A program made the position numbers and the translations under genes. From Fragilaria crotonensis (Eukaryota > Bacillariophyta > Fragilariophyceae > Fragilariales > Fragilariaceae), in contig JAKSYS010000764.1 of assembly GCA_022925895.1 (NCBI GenBank), positions 1 to 26,947 of the forward strand: a stretch of DNA of 26,947 nt. Reading direction: 5' to 3'. Positions 9,794-18,877 of this stretch are shown here, piece after piece. Below the pieces are notes generated by a model. The model saw nothing but the letters and a program-made list of their open reading frames with translations, did no database searches and was not told where the DNA came from. Within the stretch, counting starts at the first letter, position 1. Each line of letters starts with the position of its first letter.

Positions 9794-10803
9794 TTATACG
9801 TATCGCCAGAGTGGTCGGATGCATATCCGATAAAGACGCATTTCGTTGATCGGGTCAAGTTTCGCCTTGAGCTTCGTTCTGTCGGTGACGTAAGCAATCC
9901 TCCCAAACGGTTGAAGATGACCCAGAATTCGAGGGGGTACGACATCTGCTCCGAACCAAGCCGTATGTGGGTCCTGTGTCAGCCCCTGGCGAGGCAAGTG
10001 GTTTCCAATTTTCGTGATAGTATTCACTGCCTCTGGCCATAGTAATCCTTGTGTAGCCAATGAAAATCGAGCGCAGTACATTGTAGCAAAAGCACGATCC
10101 TTACATGTGGCAAAGCTCCGTTCCACAACACCATTCATCTGGGGAGTATTCGGGGCGGTCATTTCCAACTGTATGTCGTTTTCCGCGCACACTTGCTGCA
10201 CATAGGATTCGTTTTCTCCCGCATTGTCGCAACGGAGGTATCGGCAAGGCTTGCCAGCAGCTTTGTTCATAACCACCAATTTCAATAGCGGTACGTGAAT
10301 GCCGCTCTTACGTGGCAGGAAGCAGTCCCAACTGTACCGGCTATAGTCGTCCACAATGCGAAGCCAGTACTTATTTTGATTTAGGGAATCGAGTAGGGGC
10401 CAGAGATGTCCAAGAAAAGTCGCTCCCCTGGAGTCTTGGCCTTGGTCATAGTACTTTTTGGTATCGCTTTAGCACGAGCCTTAGCGAGTGCACAGGATCC
10501 GCAGGGCTTAACCGTCCCAGTAAGTGTCCAACCGTGCTTCGTAGCCATAGCCGTAACCGTCCTTGTATCAGGATGTCCAAGAAGGCCGTGCGCAATGTTA
10601 ATATCCAAAATGACTGGGGCAGTAAGACTGTTCACGAGTAGATTGTTATCGGCCTTAACTGTGCGTGTACCAATCAAATAGTACAGCATATCACGTTCGT
10701 TCCGACTAAATTTCACGGAACCCTTCGTAACCGGATCCGTGAAGATAAACGCCGTCTTATCGGCGACACTAAAGGACCAATCATCGTCAATTAGTTTCCG
10801 CAT
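9794..10803 (-). CDS. Copia integrase region
   Basis: The N-terminal zinc-binding HHCC module is seen as HGLLGHPDTRTV...CGSC. The catalytic core has the first Asp in LFLDISGPYS, the second in RCDNAGENESYV and the Glu in MNGVVERSF, a complete D-D-E triad. The part C-terminal to the core reads AYVTDRTKLKAKLDP. The frame is shifted between 10381 and 10354, and again near 9840 before the linker. Integrase inserts the cDNA into the nuclear genome. Confidence 0.9.
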
Positions 10804-10847
10804 GCTAACAATGTGCTTTGTAAATGCCGGAGCATAATAGACATCAG

Positions 10848-11340
10848 TTAGCTTGATCGTCTGACCATGACTGTCCGTGAGCGAAACCGTTCCTTGTCCC
10901 AGCGTGGCAACCTTGTCGCCGTTACCAATGGTAATCTCCCGATTCGAGGTGTCAAATTTGTCATAAGCTTGTTATCGTATGTGACCCCGCACGTAGCACC
11001 AGAGTCCAGTAGCCATTCCTCCGTAAGTCCAACGGGGATGCGGCACGACATAGTCATTCGAGAGAACTGCCGTATCGATCGAGACGTCATCGTCTTCGAG
11101 TGTTGTTACCATAATGTTTTCTCGTTCATTGCCCCAAAACGGGACTAGGTCACAAGTCAAGTCTTCGTCGTTAAATGTTATCGAATTGTCGAAAAGTCGA
11201 AAAGCTGTCCGCAATAGTATCAGCAACAGTAGGATTAACGTCAACTGGGTCATCCAAAATGAAGCTCCTACAAACATAGCCATATCGGCAGTAGCGTCGG
11301 ACTTCAACTTTGGGAGCGTACACTTGTTCGCGAAGTGACC
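10848..11340 (-). CDS. Copia second zinc knuckle and aspartic protease region
   Basis: A CCHC knuckle, CYNCQQKGHFANKC, is encoded at about 11309-11362 and followed by a hydrophobic-rich spacer in a shifted frame. The protease active site EEWLLDSGATCGVTYDN gives the D-S-G-A motif. The protease processes the polyprotein. At least two frame changes lie within this stretch. Confidence 0.8.
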
Positions 11341-11363
11341 TTTCTGTTGGCAGTTATAGCAAG

Positions 11364-12248
11364 TTACATGTGACTTGTCTCAGCAGGAGTACCAGAGCCT
11401 TTCGTAGTAACTTCCGTAGATTCAACTTTACTTGATCTGCACTCGTTTGCTTTATGACCAATCTTACCACAGTTCCTGCAAGTCCCTTTGAACTTTCTCC
11501 ACGGCTGCTTTGAGACATTTGCATTTAAGACTGATTCCGAACCGGATTTTCCAACGGTCTTGACAAGAGTCTTGTACTGGAGTACTATTTCCTTACGTAA
11601 CTTAGCAAGCGAAGTCTCCTGCAGGTCTCCTGAACTTAATGATGACGCTCTCATAGTCGTTGGACATAGCTGACATCATATGACTCTTCAACTGTAGGTC
11701 ATCCTTCTGATACTTCAAGTTGATGCGAGCGAGCCGCATGTTTAAGTGATCCATGTCATTAAACCAAAGTTCTGGATCCTTCTTAGTCCCATCCAATTTG
11801 CAATCGTTGAATGCTTGATCAAGTTCGGGATAATTTTCTTCCGCGTCGGTGGCACAGTACTTCTCCTGTAGTATGGCCCAGGCCTTAAACGGATCGCCGT
11901 CACACCTTTCGATAAGTGCGTACGCTTTATCGGTACAGCTCGCGACGAGATATGTCCAAGCTGCAGCCTTCGCAAGGTACTTTCGGTTCTCTGACATTGT
12001 CGTAGGGCGCGTCGTAGGCGCCCACAGCACCACCAGTGACCGCAACGCCTGGTACCTCGACCACTCCGTACTCGAACTCTTCCACCGTGAGAGCTGTACC
12101 AGTACTCCTTGGTTAATGCAAGTAGGAATCCTTCGAACCGGCGAGGGCAAGAGTCTTACCTTCCCATGACCGGTACTTGGTTTCGTCGCCGTCAGGCGAA
12201 AGCCCGAACAGTAGTTCCAAACCCGGACTCTGTCTGTTCTTCAACCAT
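11364..12248 (-). CDS. Copia gag region with first zinc knuckle
   Basis: The likely start is the ATG at 12248-12246, 37 bp inside the 5' LTR, reading MVEEQTESGFGT; a one-base shift leads to WEGKTLALAGSKDSYLH. The main frame (from 12150) contains the copia gag core (KAYALIERCDGDPFKAWAIL, ELDQAFNDCKL, PELWFNDMDHLNMRL). After another shift near 11640 come a basic segment and the knuckle CRNCGKIGHKANEC (C-x2-C-x4-H-x4-C), which binds RNA. Confidence 0.85.
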
Positions 12249-12284
12249 TGCTTTATCTGAATATAAACTGACCGTTTATAAACG

Positions 12285-12656
12285 TGTTAAATATTCCTTG
12301 ATACCGTATAATATTATTCAGTACGACGTTACTACCGTAGTGAATTTCGTTTATCAGTATTGTGAGCTTATAGTGTTACTCTAATAATGCTGGGTCCATT
12401 CCCAGCAATTGCACTTGCATTCCCATTCACAACATACTTGTGAATCCCATTAGCAGCAACAATAGACTCTTTAGTCCTCCTGGACTCTTTAGCCTTCTTT
12501 GTTCTGATCTTGGCTTGGACAACAGTCCAACCATCAGTACTGTCGCGATCACCGGAACAGATACTAGATACTGGACTACCGTTGTTGTCCGAGTACTGTT
12601 CACATGACACAGTATTACTGGACACATCGTGAGCAGTAGTACAGTAGATCTTGACA
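12285..12656 (-). repeat. 5' LTR of copia element
   Basis: A 372 bp LTR, identical to 7317-7687 apart from two small indels. It carries an internal open frame that is the same as the C-terminal read-through of pol in the other LTR. The primer binding site should begin directly inside (minus strand CGTTTATAAACGGTC); I could not assign a tRNA. Confidence 0.93.
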
Positions 12657-12710
12657 TGTACCATGGTTCGAAAGTTTACAATCCACAGAGACTCCTGCAA
12701 GGTCCCTCTC
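12657..12710 (+). repeat. Direct repeat R1, right part
   Basis: Continuation of R1 after the copia insertion; it includes the right target duplication TGTACC (12657-12662) and ends at ggtccctctc. It matches about 20427-20479. In R2 the sequence continues into the nuclease gene's 3' end, while here it changes abruptly to tattcaatatata. Confidence 0.88.
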
Positions 12711-13010
12711 TATTCAATATATATAAAACATAGATTTGGAGTACGACTGTGTGTGCTTGAAACCTTTTCTACATACTGTACACTATTTTTTTGTATTAGA
12801 GCACCGCTTAAAATGTAAACCTTGTGACGTTTGTTGGATCCCTCCGGTACCGTGTACTCCGAGTACAGTACTACTAGTAGTTCGGCGTACGATCACCCTG
12901 GGGCCTGGGGTACTGTACGTCCTGTTGTAGGGTACGTACCAGGTATGTCATAAACGGCCAGAACCCTTCGACAACGGTGCACGGTGCACGGTGCACGTAC
13001 GACAATGCAA
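12711..13010. other. Unique spacer with GTAC-rich DNA
   Basis: No gene recognised. Notable are many GTAC tetramers (e.g. gtactccgagtacagtacta near 12855) and a perfect 7-bp tandem (cggtgca x3) at 12975-12997. This spacer forms the left edge of the block bracketed by R1 and R2. Confidence 0.5.
12975..12997. repeat. 7-bp tandem repeat, cggtgca x3
   Basis: Three exact units followed by cg. The array contains overlapping gtgcac palindromes. Confidence 0.9.
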
Positions 13011-14603
13011 CAATTTCTTTTGTCGTCCCCACCGATTACTCAGGACGTATTTCGTGTTTCGCTCATGTCGTCGGCAGTGTGCAACCGTCATTCAAGCGCA
13101 GTGAAAATGTAACGAGCAATGTGACTGTGCCATGAATTACCTCAATTGATGATGTAGAAAGGCCTCAGTGCCTGCGTGCGTTGTTGATGGATCTAACACC
13201 CATGAACCGTCGGAGCCGAACACGAACATCCGACGATAGTTAGACGCAGCGATGGAGGTCCTGATTGTCGACAAGCCCGGTCGTCCGTTCAACACGACGT
13301 TGTCGAGGGTTTGAAGGACACGCTGTGCGTTTCAGTTGCATCCTTCATTTCTATTCGACCATTAATGTTGACAATTGACAATTGACAATTGATATTGAAA
13401 TTACTTTGAAATCGGTTATCATTGCTTCCTTGCCATGAATTCCAGCTCGTCGTCCGTATCCTCGAGTGCAAGCACGGTTAGAATCAGCAATCGAGACTTG
13501 ACCATGACGAGGTCAACCGATGTAAGTATTTTCAGTTGGACTTCGGTCGTTTCTTTTGTCCACGTTGCCCACAGAATTCTCACGATCATTGCCATTTTGA
13601 ATCATCGAATCGGGAACACAATACGCATCTGTGCCTACTGCTTTATCGAAACAGACAACTATAGCCATGAATGATATGATTGCTAGAGAAGTTAATGTAC
13701 CTCACGGGAGACAAGGTTTTGTTGGCAACGAGGACTCCACTGCCGAATCAACGAATAGCGGTGCTGAACCACCTTTTCGTGTTCATCGTGTGGATGTGGC
13801 GAACGAGAACGCTGTGATGATGATGGCGTTCAAGGCGTTCACGGTGCTGATTTTGTTCATTGCATTGATGGCGTTGGTGGAGTTCATGGCGCCGTTCAAG
13901 GCGCTGCTTTCGTTCATGGCATGGAAGGAGTTGGTGGAGTTCATGGCGTTCACGGCGCAGATTTCGTTCATGACATTGAAGGAGTTGGTGGAGTTCATGG
14001 TGCCCTTCATATCGCTGATTTCGTTCATGACATTGAACAAGTTGGTGGAGTTCATGGTGCCGTTAGTGGCATGGACGGCGTTGGTGGCGCTCATGCTGAT
14101 TGTAGCACTGAGTTTGTCGATTGTAACAATGGGGGCGATTGCAGCGATTGAAGCGATTGTGACGAATACGCCGATTGTGGCAGTTGTGGCGATTGTTGCG
14201 ATTGTGCTGTGCGTCCGGTAATGGCTCCGTAATGTTGCGGGATTCACACTGTCAGCAGGCATCAGGCATGGGTTGGGCGACGAAAATGCTTTGGTCAAGG
14301 CGTCAATAGGCTTCATCTATTTGTTATTTAGGAATGCAGTTGAATATTTTGTCTGGTGTCATACAACGTAGCAACCATGTAATTACTACGTCGAGAAACA
14401 CAAGATGATGACCGAGAATCGAAGAAATGCGAGACTCGGTAGAATGTTCTTCAATTCAAACGAATCCGTTACTTTGACTTGAAGTCCCGATACCGATTCC
14501 AAAAAAGTACGCGAAACATATTTCTCTCCTTAACAGCAACACCTCCACAATCCAGCAACAATTTCGATTAAAAAGCACTGCAGCTGTGATGAGGATGTTT
14601 CCC
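13010..14603 (+). repeat. Three-copy repeat-gene family, copy 2
   Basis: Homologous to about 3930-5530 and 18365-20050. It is closest to copy 3 (exon 1, intron and 5' region nearly identical, including the ttgacaattgacaattgaca array at about 13370). The left boundary is vague because the first 100 bp are diverged; the right boundary matches copy 1 to gaggatgtttccc. Confidence 0.75.
13435..14221 (+). CDS. Repeat-gene family member, copy 2 (two open readings of the repeat)
   Basis: Exon 1 is 13435-13521 (MNSSSSSVSSSASTVRISN...), the intron 13522-13654 (gtaagt...aacag, phase 0), and exon 2 starts TTIAMNDMIAREVNVPHGRQ. Without any shift the frame stays open to TAA 14219-14221 (217 aa) but becomes Phe/Met/Ala-rich and hydrophobic after RVHRVDVANENA. 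Another frame over the same DNA, from about 13800, reads DDDGVQGVHGADFVHCIDG and GVGGVHG repeats, collagen-like as in copy 1, and stops at a TGA (14149-14151) inside the Cys/Asp tail. So either the hydrophobic frame is the product here, or the copy is a frame-shifted collagen-like relic. Function unknown. Confidence 0.45.
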
Positions 14604-15248
14604 TTCAATAGCTTTCTCTGCTATTTCGTCGACAGTTGCATCTACAATTCATCATTATTGAATATTGGCGGATGGAGGTACTCGAGACTGGAGGCAACCA
14701 GACGAAGTACCCACACACGGGTGCAATCGGAACCGCGAGTTAGAATTTGTGTCCGAGCTCGTGCTGTCTTCACGACACTGGCAGGGTTTGGTATCGTTCC
14801 AAAACAGTCAAACTGCTGGACGGCGTTCATGGAGCGGCGCAGCGCAATTTAATGTCTTTGTCTTGTTATGATACATGGCGCATGCGAGACGGAAAGAAAT
14901 TCTTTTATCAGATGCGACTTGTTTTTGGTATAACAATTGGACCCCCCACTACTTGGCGCAAGACATTGGTCACATGCGCCGGCAACGAATTCATCACTCT
15001 ACGGCCGATTTGGCTTTCCATTCGCGATCACGTGAACGCCTTTCAAATCACACGGCAATACACAGACGACGTAAGTATTGCAACAAGCTGAAATCATATA
15101 GGATTGATGTCGATCATCGGAGTGGAATTGTTCAAAAGTTGGAAGAGCACAATGAACTGCACCATTGCCGATTCGGTGCAGCTCTTCCGTAGAGTCTGTG
15201 ACTAAAGGGTGTACGACGACTACCGTAGTATGGTGTACTAGCTTGTAC
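14604..15248 (+). other. Unassigned stretch, perhaps decayed coding DNA
   Basis: Overlapping plus-strand frames of 68-114 codons follow one another. The longest at the right end (14875-15192) includes NWTPHYLAQDIGHMRRQRI and SYRIDVDHRSGIVQKLEEHN and stops at 15192. The composition looks protein-like and the pieces could join through one-base shifts, but no domain was recognised. The stretch lies between copy 2 and the pogo-like element and has no other copy in the window. Confidence 0.3.
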
Positions 15249-15250
15249 TA
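15249..15250. repeat. TA target-site duplication, left
   Basis: TA directly before the left terminal inverted repeat; matched by TA at 18358-18359. This is the standard target of Tc1/mariner/pogo elements. Confidence 0.75.
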
Positions 15251-15275
15251 CCGTAAAACTCTCTGGTTAAGACCC
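15251..15275 (+). repeat. Left terminal inverted repeat
   Basis: 25 bp, an exact inverted match to 18333-18357. The inner part GGTTAAGACCC recurs in inverted orientation at about 15308-15320 (gggtcttaacc), forming a subterminal palindromic pair that could be transposase binding sites. Confidence 0.9.
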
Positions 15276-15461
15276 AGGAATTGTGCGTGTTTTGACACTT
15301 TTTGCGGGGGGGGTCTTAACCTACGTAAACCAAGAGCAAGATTCCGTCCAAATGTGCGCCATAAAAAGTCTTTTTACCTACTTGTTATTTGGCGCGCGTT
15401 TGTGAAAAGTGACTGTTGCGTTCGTTCACAGTTTTGTTTGTTGACATCGTTCTTGTCCATA

Positions 15462-17347
15462 ATGGATGGGACTACTACTCCTACTCTTAGTAACAGCAGC
15501 AGAAGGAGGCGCTTTGCAAACTTTGAGAGGCTTGCAATCGTTAGGAATGTGAGAAGGCGCGTAGTGGCAGGTGAATCTATCAGGGCCGCATGTCGAGCAC
15601 TCAACATAATTCGAAACAGTACAGAGAATGGTCGACAATTTCAAGGACCATGATGGAACACGGCAACTCAAAGGCAAAGAGTACAGCTAAGGGTCCTACT
15701 TCAGTCCTAGCGCCAATTGAAAATGATCTACTCAAATTCATCTTTGAACTAAGAGAACAAGGGTTTGCGGTTTCTATTTCTACTGTCGTCATTCAAGCTT
15801 CTCGATTGATGGCGGAGTTCCAACGAAAATCAAGCCGGGCAAGGTATCAAAGTGTACGGAGGTGGATCAGAAAACACAGTCTCGTCCACAGGATGGGAAC
15901 ACATGAAAGCCAGCGATCCCCACCGAGACTGCAGGTTTGGCTCAAGATTACGTGCGAACAATCCGTCCAAAACTTATACAGAGCAACCGTCATGAAGATT
16001 TTAACCTTAATATGGATCAAACACCTGTTCCATTTACTTTTAATGCGAAGAGTACGCTTGAGTTAGTGGGACAGCGAACAATTCACATTCGAAAGTCAAC
16101 AAGCAACACAAAGAGGGTAACATGTGCCATGACAGTGTCTGGAAGCGGTCGTGTACTTACCCCATTACTTGTTTTTAAAGGAGCTCCAAATGGTCGCATT
16201 GAAAAAAATGAATTCGTCACTTATCCAGATGACATAGTGTACGCATGCCAAGGCAATGCATGGATGGATGAAAGAGTGATGCATTTATGGATCGAGAGAA
16301 TCTTGAAGCCGTACGTAGACCAGGCACCTCCTGGAATTGTTCCGCTGCTGTTGCTTGACTCTTACCGCTGTCACATGATGAAATCGACTGTAAATGCAAT
16401 TGAGGATTTGGGTGTTGAGGTCGAACACATTCCTGGTGGTTGCACTTCTCTGTGCCAACCGGTTGATGTTGGCGTTAATAAACCATTCAAATCCAGATTG
16501 CGCAAACTGTGGGAGGAATGGATGATTAGTACTGGTTTACACCAAGAGAATATTGATCCAGCACCGACCAGAAAACACATCGCTGAATGGTGTTCGACTT
16601 CTTGTCGTGACTTACCTGCACAGATGGTAAGGAATGCATGGCGTCATGGAACGTACAGCTATTATCCTTCAGTGCAGGAGGAAGAGCATGTAGCCGACCA
16701 GCGTCAGGAGGACGAGCATGCAGCCGACGACGACGAAGTCAACACCTTTGTCAGAAACGGAATCAACTGTCCTGTGGAGCAGCACGTTAACAGCGATGAT
16801 GAGAGTCGTGATGAGAACGATGACGATGCCAGTGATGATGACGAGATGCTGAGAAATCATTCGGAGCCTCTCCTTTCTTACCATGGAGGCAACCAGCAAG
16901 CGCACAACCAGCAGCAGGAGGAAGAGCAGCACGCCACCGCCGACGAGCAGGAAGTTAACGACGACACCTTCAGAAACCGAAACGACAATCCTTTCCAGCA
17001 GCAACAGGCTAACGATGAGGATGATGGGAGTGGTGATCATGAGTACAATAGCAGCGATGACGAGACGAGAAATCATTCGAGGCCCCTCCTTTCTTACCAT
17101 CATGAAGACAACCAACCGCATCCATGGGCACATTCTGGCGAGACAAACAATGGGACATTAAACAAGAATATCATCATCGACGGTACTAATTCTCACATCA
17201 CATCAGAATCTTTTCCGCCACTGCCTGACACGTTGCAACTTGTTCAACTTCTGCAAGAAGTCCAGCACGCAAACAGGCAGGAGTGAGCAACAAGATCTAC
17301 AAGAACATCACGACTCGGAGCCCCTCCTCTCTCAGTATGTACCATAA
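15462..17347 (+). CDS. Pogo/Tigger-like transposase (DDE superfamily), frame-shifted
   Basis: Cut-and-paste transposase. The N-terminal part (MDGTTTPTLSNSSRRRRFAN, then RAACRALNI) looks like a helix-turn-helix DNA-binding region. The frame shifts at the A-run 15614-15616 into QYREWSTISRT...IENDLLKFIFELREQG and RARYQSVRRWIRKHSLVHRM (CENP-B-like second HTH), and again at the C-run 15918-15921 into LAQDYVRTIRPKL. The catalytic core is complete: Asp in NMDQTPVPF, Asp in LLLLDSYRCHM, Asp in CQPVDVGVNKPFK (35 residues between the second and third). The C-terminal 180 residues are acidic, Gln/Asn/Asp-rich, with a repeated PLLSYH motif. The frame stops at 17284-17286, but a third motif copy (DSEPLLSQY) lies in the next frame, ending at TAA 17345-17347, so one more shift near 17280 is likely. 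About 608 residues overall. Confidence 0.88.
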
Positions 17348-17367
17348 TTAACATGTTAGCTAGTTTG

Positions 17368-17892
17368 TCACTCTTGTTGTTTCTGTTGCTTGTTTGCTGC
17401 AGAACTGTCGTTCTTCTCGCTGCTGGTGCGTTTTCGGTTGTCACTACTACCGGTTGCACCCTCCTCGTCACGACTGTCAATAAGAACAGCCTCACAGCAA
17501 CCGCAATTTCGAACGTTCTTGCTTTGTTTTGTAGGGCTTTCAGACCCTTCGTATACATCTACCACTTGTGCAATACGCCCATCATACAGTTGCCACTGCT
17601 TCATGAGGTGACGCGGAAGAAATCCAACACGACAGCGATCAATTCCGTCACTAATCCAATAGACAGCAAGCGCGGATTCCTCTTTTCCTGTATCACCAAT
17701 GATCTGCATGCGGCGTATCCGCACAACGGAGTCTTCCTCCAACACCGTACCACAAACATCATGTTCCTCGCAGGAGCGTCCACGATCACTCCTCCCAGTA
17801 CCAACAATCTCAACCGTGACACCGCACGGATGTATAGGTGGACTGTTGGCCCTGGTGCTTGCGTTTCTTCCTGCGGATGGTGACATGGACAT
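17368..17892 (-). CDS. Transposon-borne second ORF, small Cys-containing protein
   Basis: A 174-residue intact frame inside the pogo-like element, convergent with the transposase, with about 20 bp between the stops. The core (about 25-118) reads GVTVEIVGTGRSDRGRSCEE, HDVCGTVLEEDSVVRIRR, VYWISDGIDRCRVGFLPRHL and YDGRIAQVVDVYEG. It has C41/H44/C47 and C87 as possible metal ligands, and the predicted shape is a small beta-rich fold. The tail is Ser/Lys/Gln-rich with a CGCC. From memory, similar proteins recur in diatom genomes near DDE transposases; I know no assigned function. It could be an accessory DNA-binding or regulatory protein of the element (inference). It is unbroken although the transposase beside it shows frame breaks. 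Confidence 0.7.
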   Translation of the reverse strand: MSMSPSAGRNASTRANSPPIHPCGVTVEIVGTGRSDRGRSCEEHDVCGTVLEEDSVVRIRRMQIIGDTGKEESALAVYWISDGIDRCRVGFLPRHLMKQWQLYDGRIAQVVDVYEGSESPTKQSKNVRNCGCCEAVLIDSRDEEGATGSSDNRKRTSSEKNDSSAANKQQKQQE

Positions 17893-18332
17893 GGTGAGTG
17901 ACTCGTCAACAAATGAAGAGACAACAGAAAGCAGAGGCAGGGGTTGTTGCTCTCATGTCACTTTTGATTGCTTGTGACAGCGTTGTTTTGTGGCACAGCA
18001 ATTGCAAAATGCTTCAACAAATTTCTATGGGGTCGTGTTTGATCCATTGAAAATTATGTGTGCAAGCACGCATGGTTTGTTTTGGCCAAAAATGTCTGTT
18101 GGCACCCATAGGAATCCGTCAAAATCATTGTGATTCACCTATATCTTCGAATAGAAATCATTCGTAACGTTGTCTGATTATTTAAGTGTTGTACATGGAA
18201 TTGAAGCCCTTTTCGTCCTCTTTTCGGTCGTGTTGTCCATTCTAGTTAGAACGAAGTACTACTGGATTGGCATGCACATGCACGGAAAACATCCCTTTTG
18301 GAGGGAGTGGGTCTTATGTCTTATCCTACGAG
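17893..18332. other. Right subterminal region of the pogo-like element
   Basis: Noncoding sequence between the second ORF's start codon and the right TIR; presumably it holds the second ORF's promoter and transposase binding sites. No gene recognised. Confidence 0.5.
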
Positions 18333-18357
18333 GGGTCTTAACCAGAGAGTTTTACGG
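18333..18357 (-). repeat. Right terminal inverted repeat
   Basis: Exact inverted copy of 15251-15275, followed by TA. A degenerate extra gggtctta copy lies at 18309-18316. Confidence 0.9.
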
Positions 18358-18877
18358 TAGCCTTATACTAGATTTATTGTATATAAAGAATTAAAAAAGC
18401 AGAACAACTCTCTCTCTATTTTCGTCCCGATTATCACACGCCTGCTCCTATTTTCACATCGTGTTTCGCTCTTTCGCTCTCATCTCTTGTGCAGCGGGGA
18501 ACTGTCATTTTCAAGCACAGTAAAATTGTTACTACGACGACCGGTAGTACGAGTCATGATTGTGCCGTAAATTACTTCAGTTGATGGATGATAGAAAGGC
18601 CTCAGTGCCTGCGTGCGTTGTTGATGGATCTAACACCCACATGAGCCGTCGGAGCCGAACACGAGCATCCGACGATAGATAGACGCAGCGATGGAGGTCC
18701 TGATTGTCGACAAGCCCGGTCGTCCGTTCAACACGACGTTGTCGAGGGTTTGAAGGACACGCTGTGCGTTTCAGTTGGTTGCATCCTTCATTTCTATTCG
18801 ACCATTAATGTTGACAATTGACAATTGACAATTGATATTGAAATTACTTTGAAATCGGTTATCATTGCTTCCTTGCC

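Larger units (their letters stand above)
7317..12656 (-). mobile_element. Full-length Ty1/copia LTR retrotransposon (CoDi-like)
   Basis: A 5.34 kb element on the minus strand with two nearly identical LTRs (TG...CA) and a short target duplication. It encodes, in order, gag, two zinc knuckles, protease, integrase, reverse transcriptase and RNase H, the copia domain order (integrase before RT). Two zinc knuckles and compact size fit diatom CoDi-type elements, from memory of that group. Coding is split over several frames, mostly at homopolymers. It sits in repeat R1, just downstream of the J-domain gene and in opposite orientation to it. LTR near-identity implies recent insertion. Confidence 0.93.
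15251..18357 (+). mobile_element. Complete pogo/Tigger-like DNA transposon
   Basis: A 3107 bp element with perfect 25-bp terminal inverted repeats (beginning CCGTAAAACTCTCTGG), flanked by TA. It contains a DDD-type transposase gene (+) and a convergent second ORF (-). It is inserted immediately 5' of copy 3 of the repeat-gene family. Both TIRs are identical and the gene content is complete apart from homopolymer frame breaks, so it may be young. Confidence 0.9.

Noticed and set aside
12664..12690. ggttcgaaag as a tRNA B-box
   Set aside because: It does not fit the B-box consensus, and no A-box or cloverleaf arms surround it; no tRNA was found anywhere in the window.
17353..17883. 176-codon plus-strand frame with a signal-peptide-like start
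   Set aside because: It mirrors the minus-strand accessory ORF, whose sequence has conserved-looking motifs; the hydrophobic start is the antisense of the Gln/Ser-rich tail.
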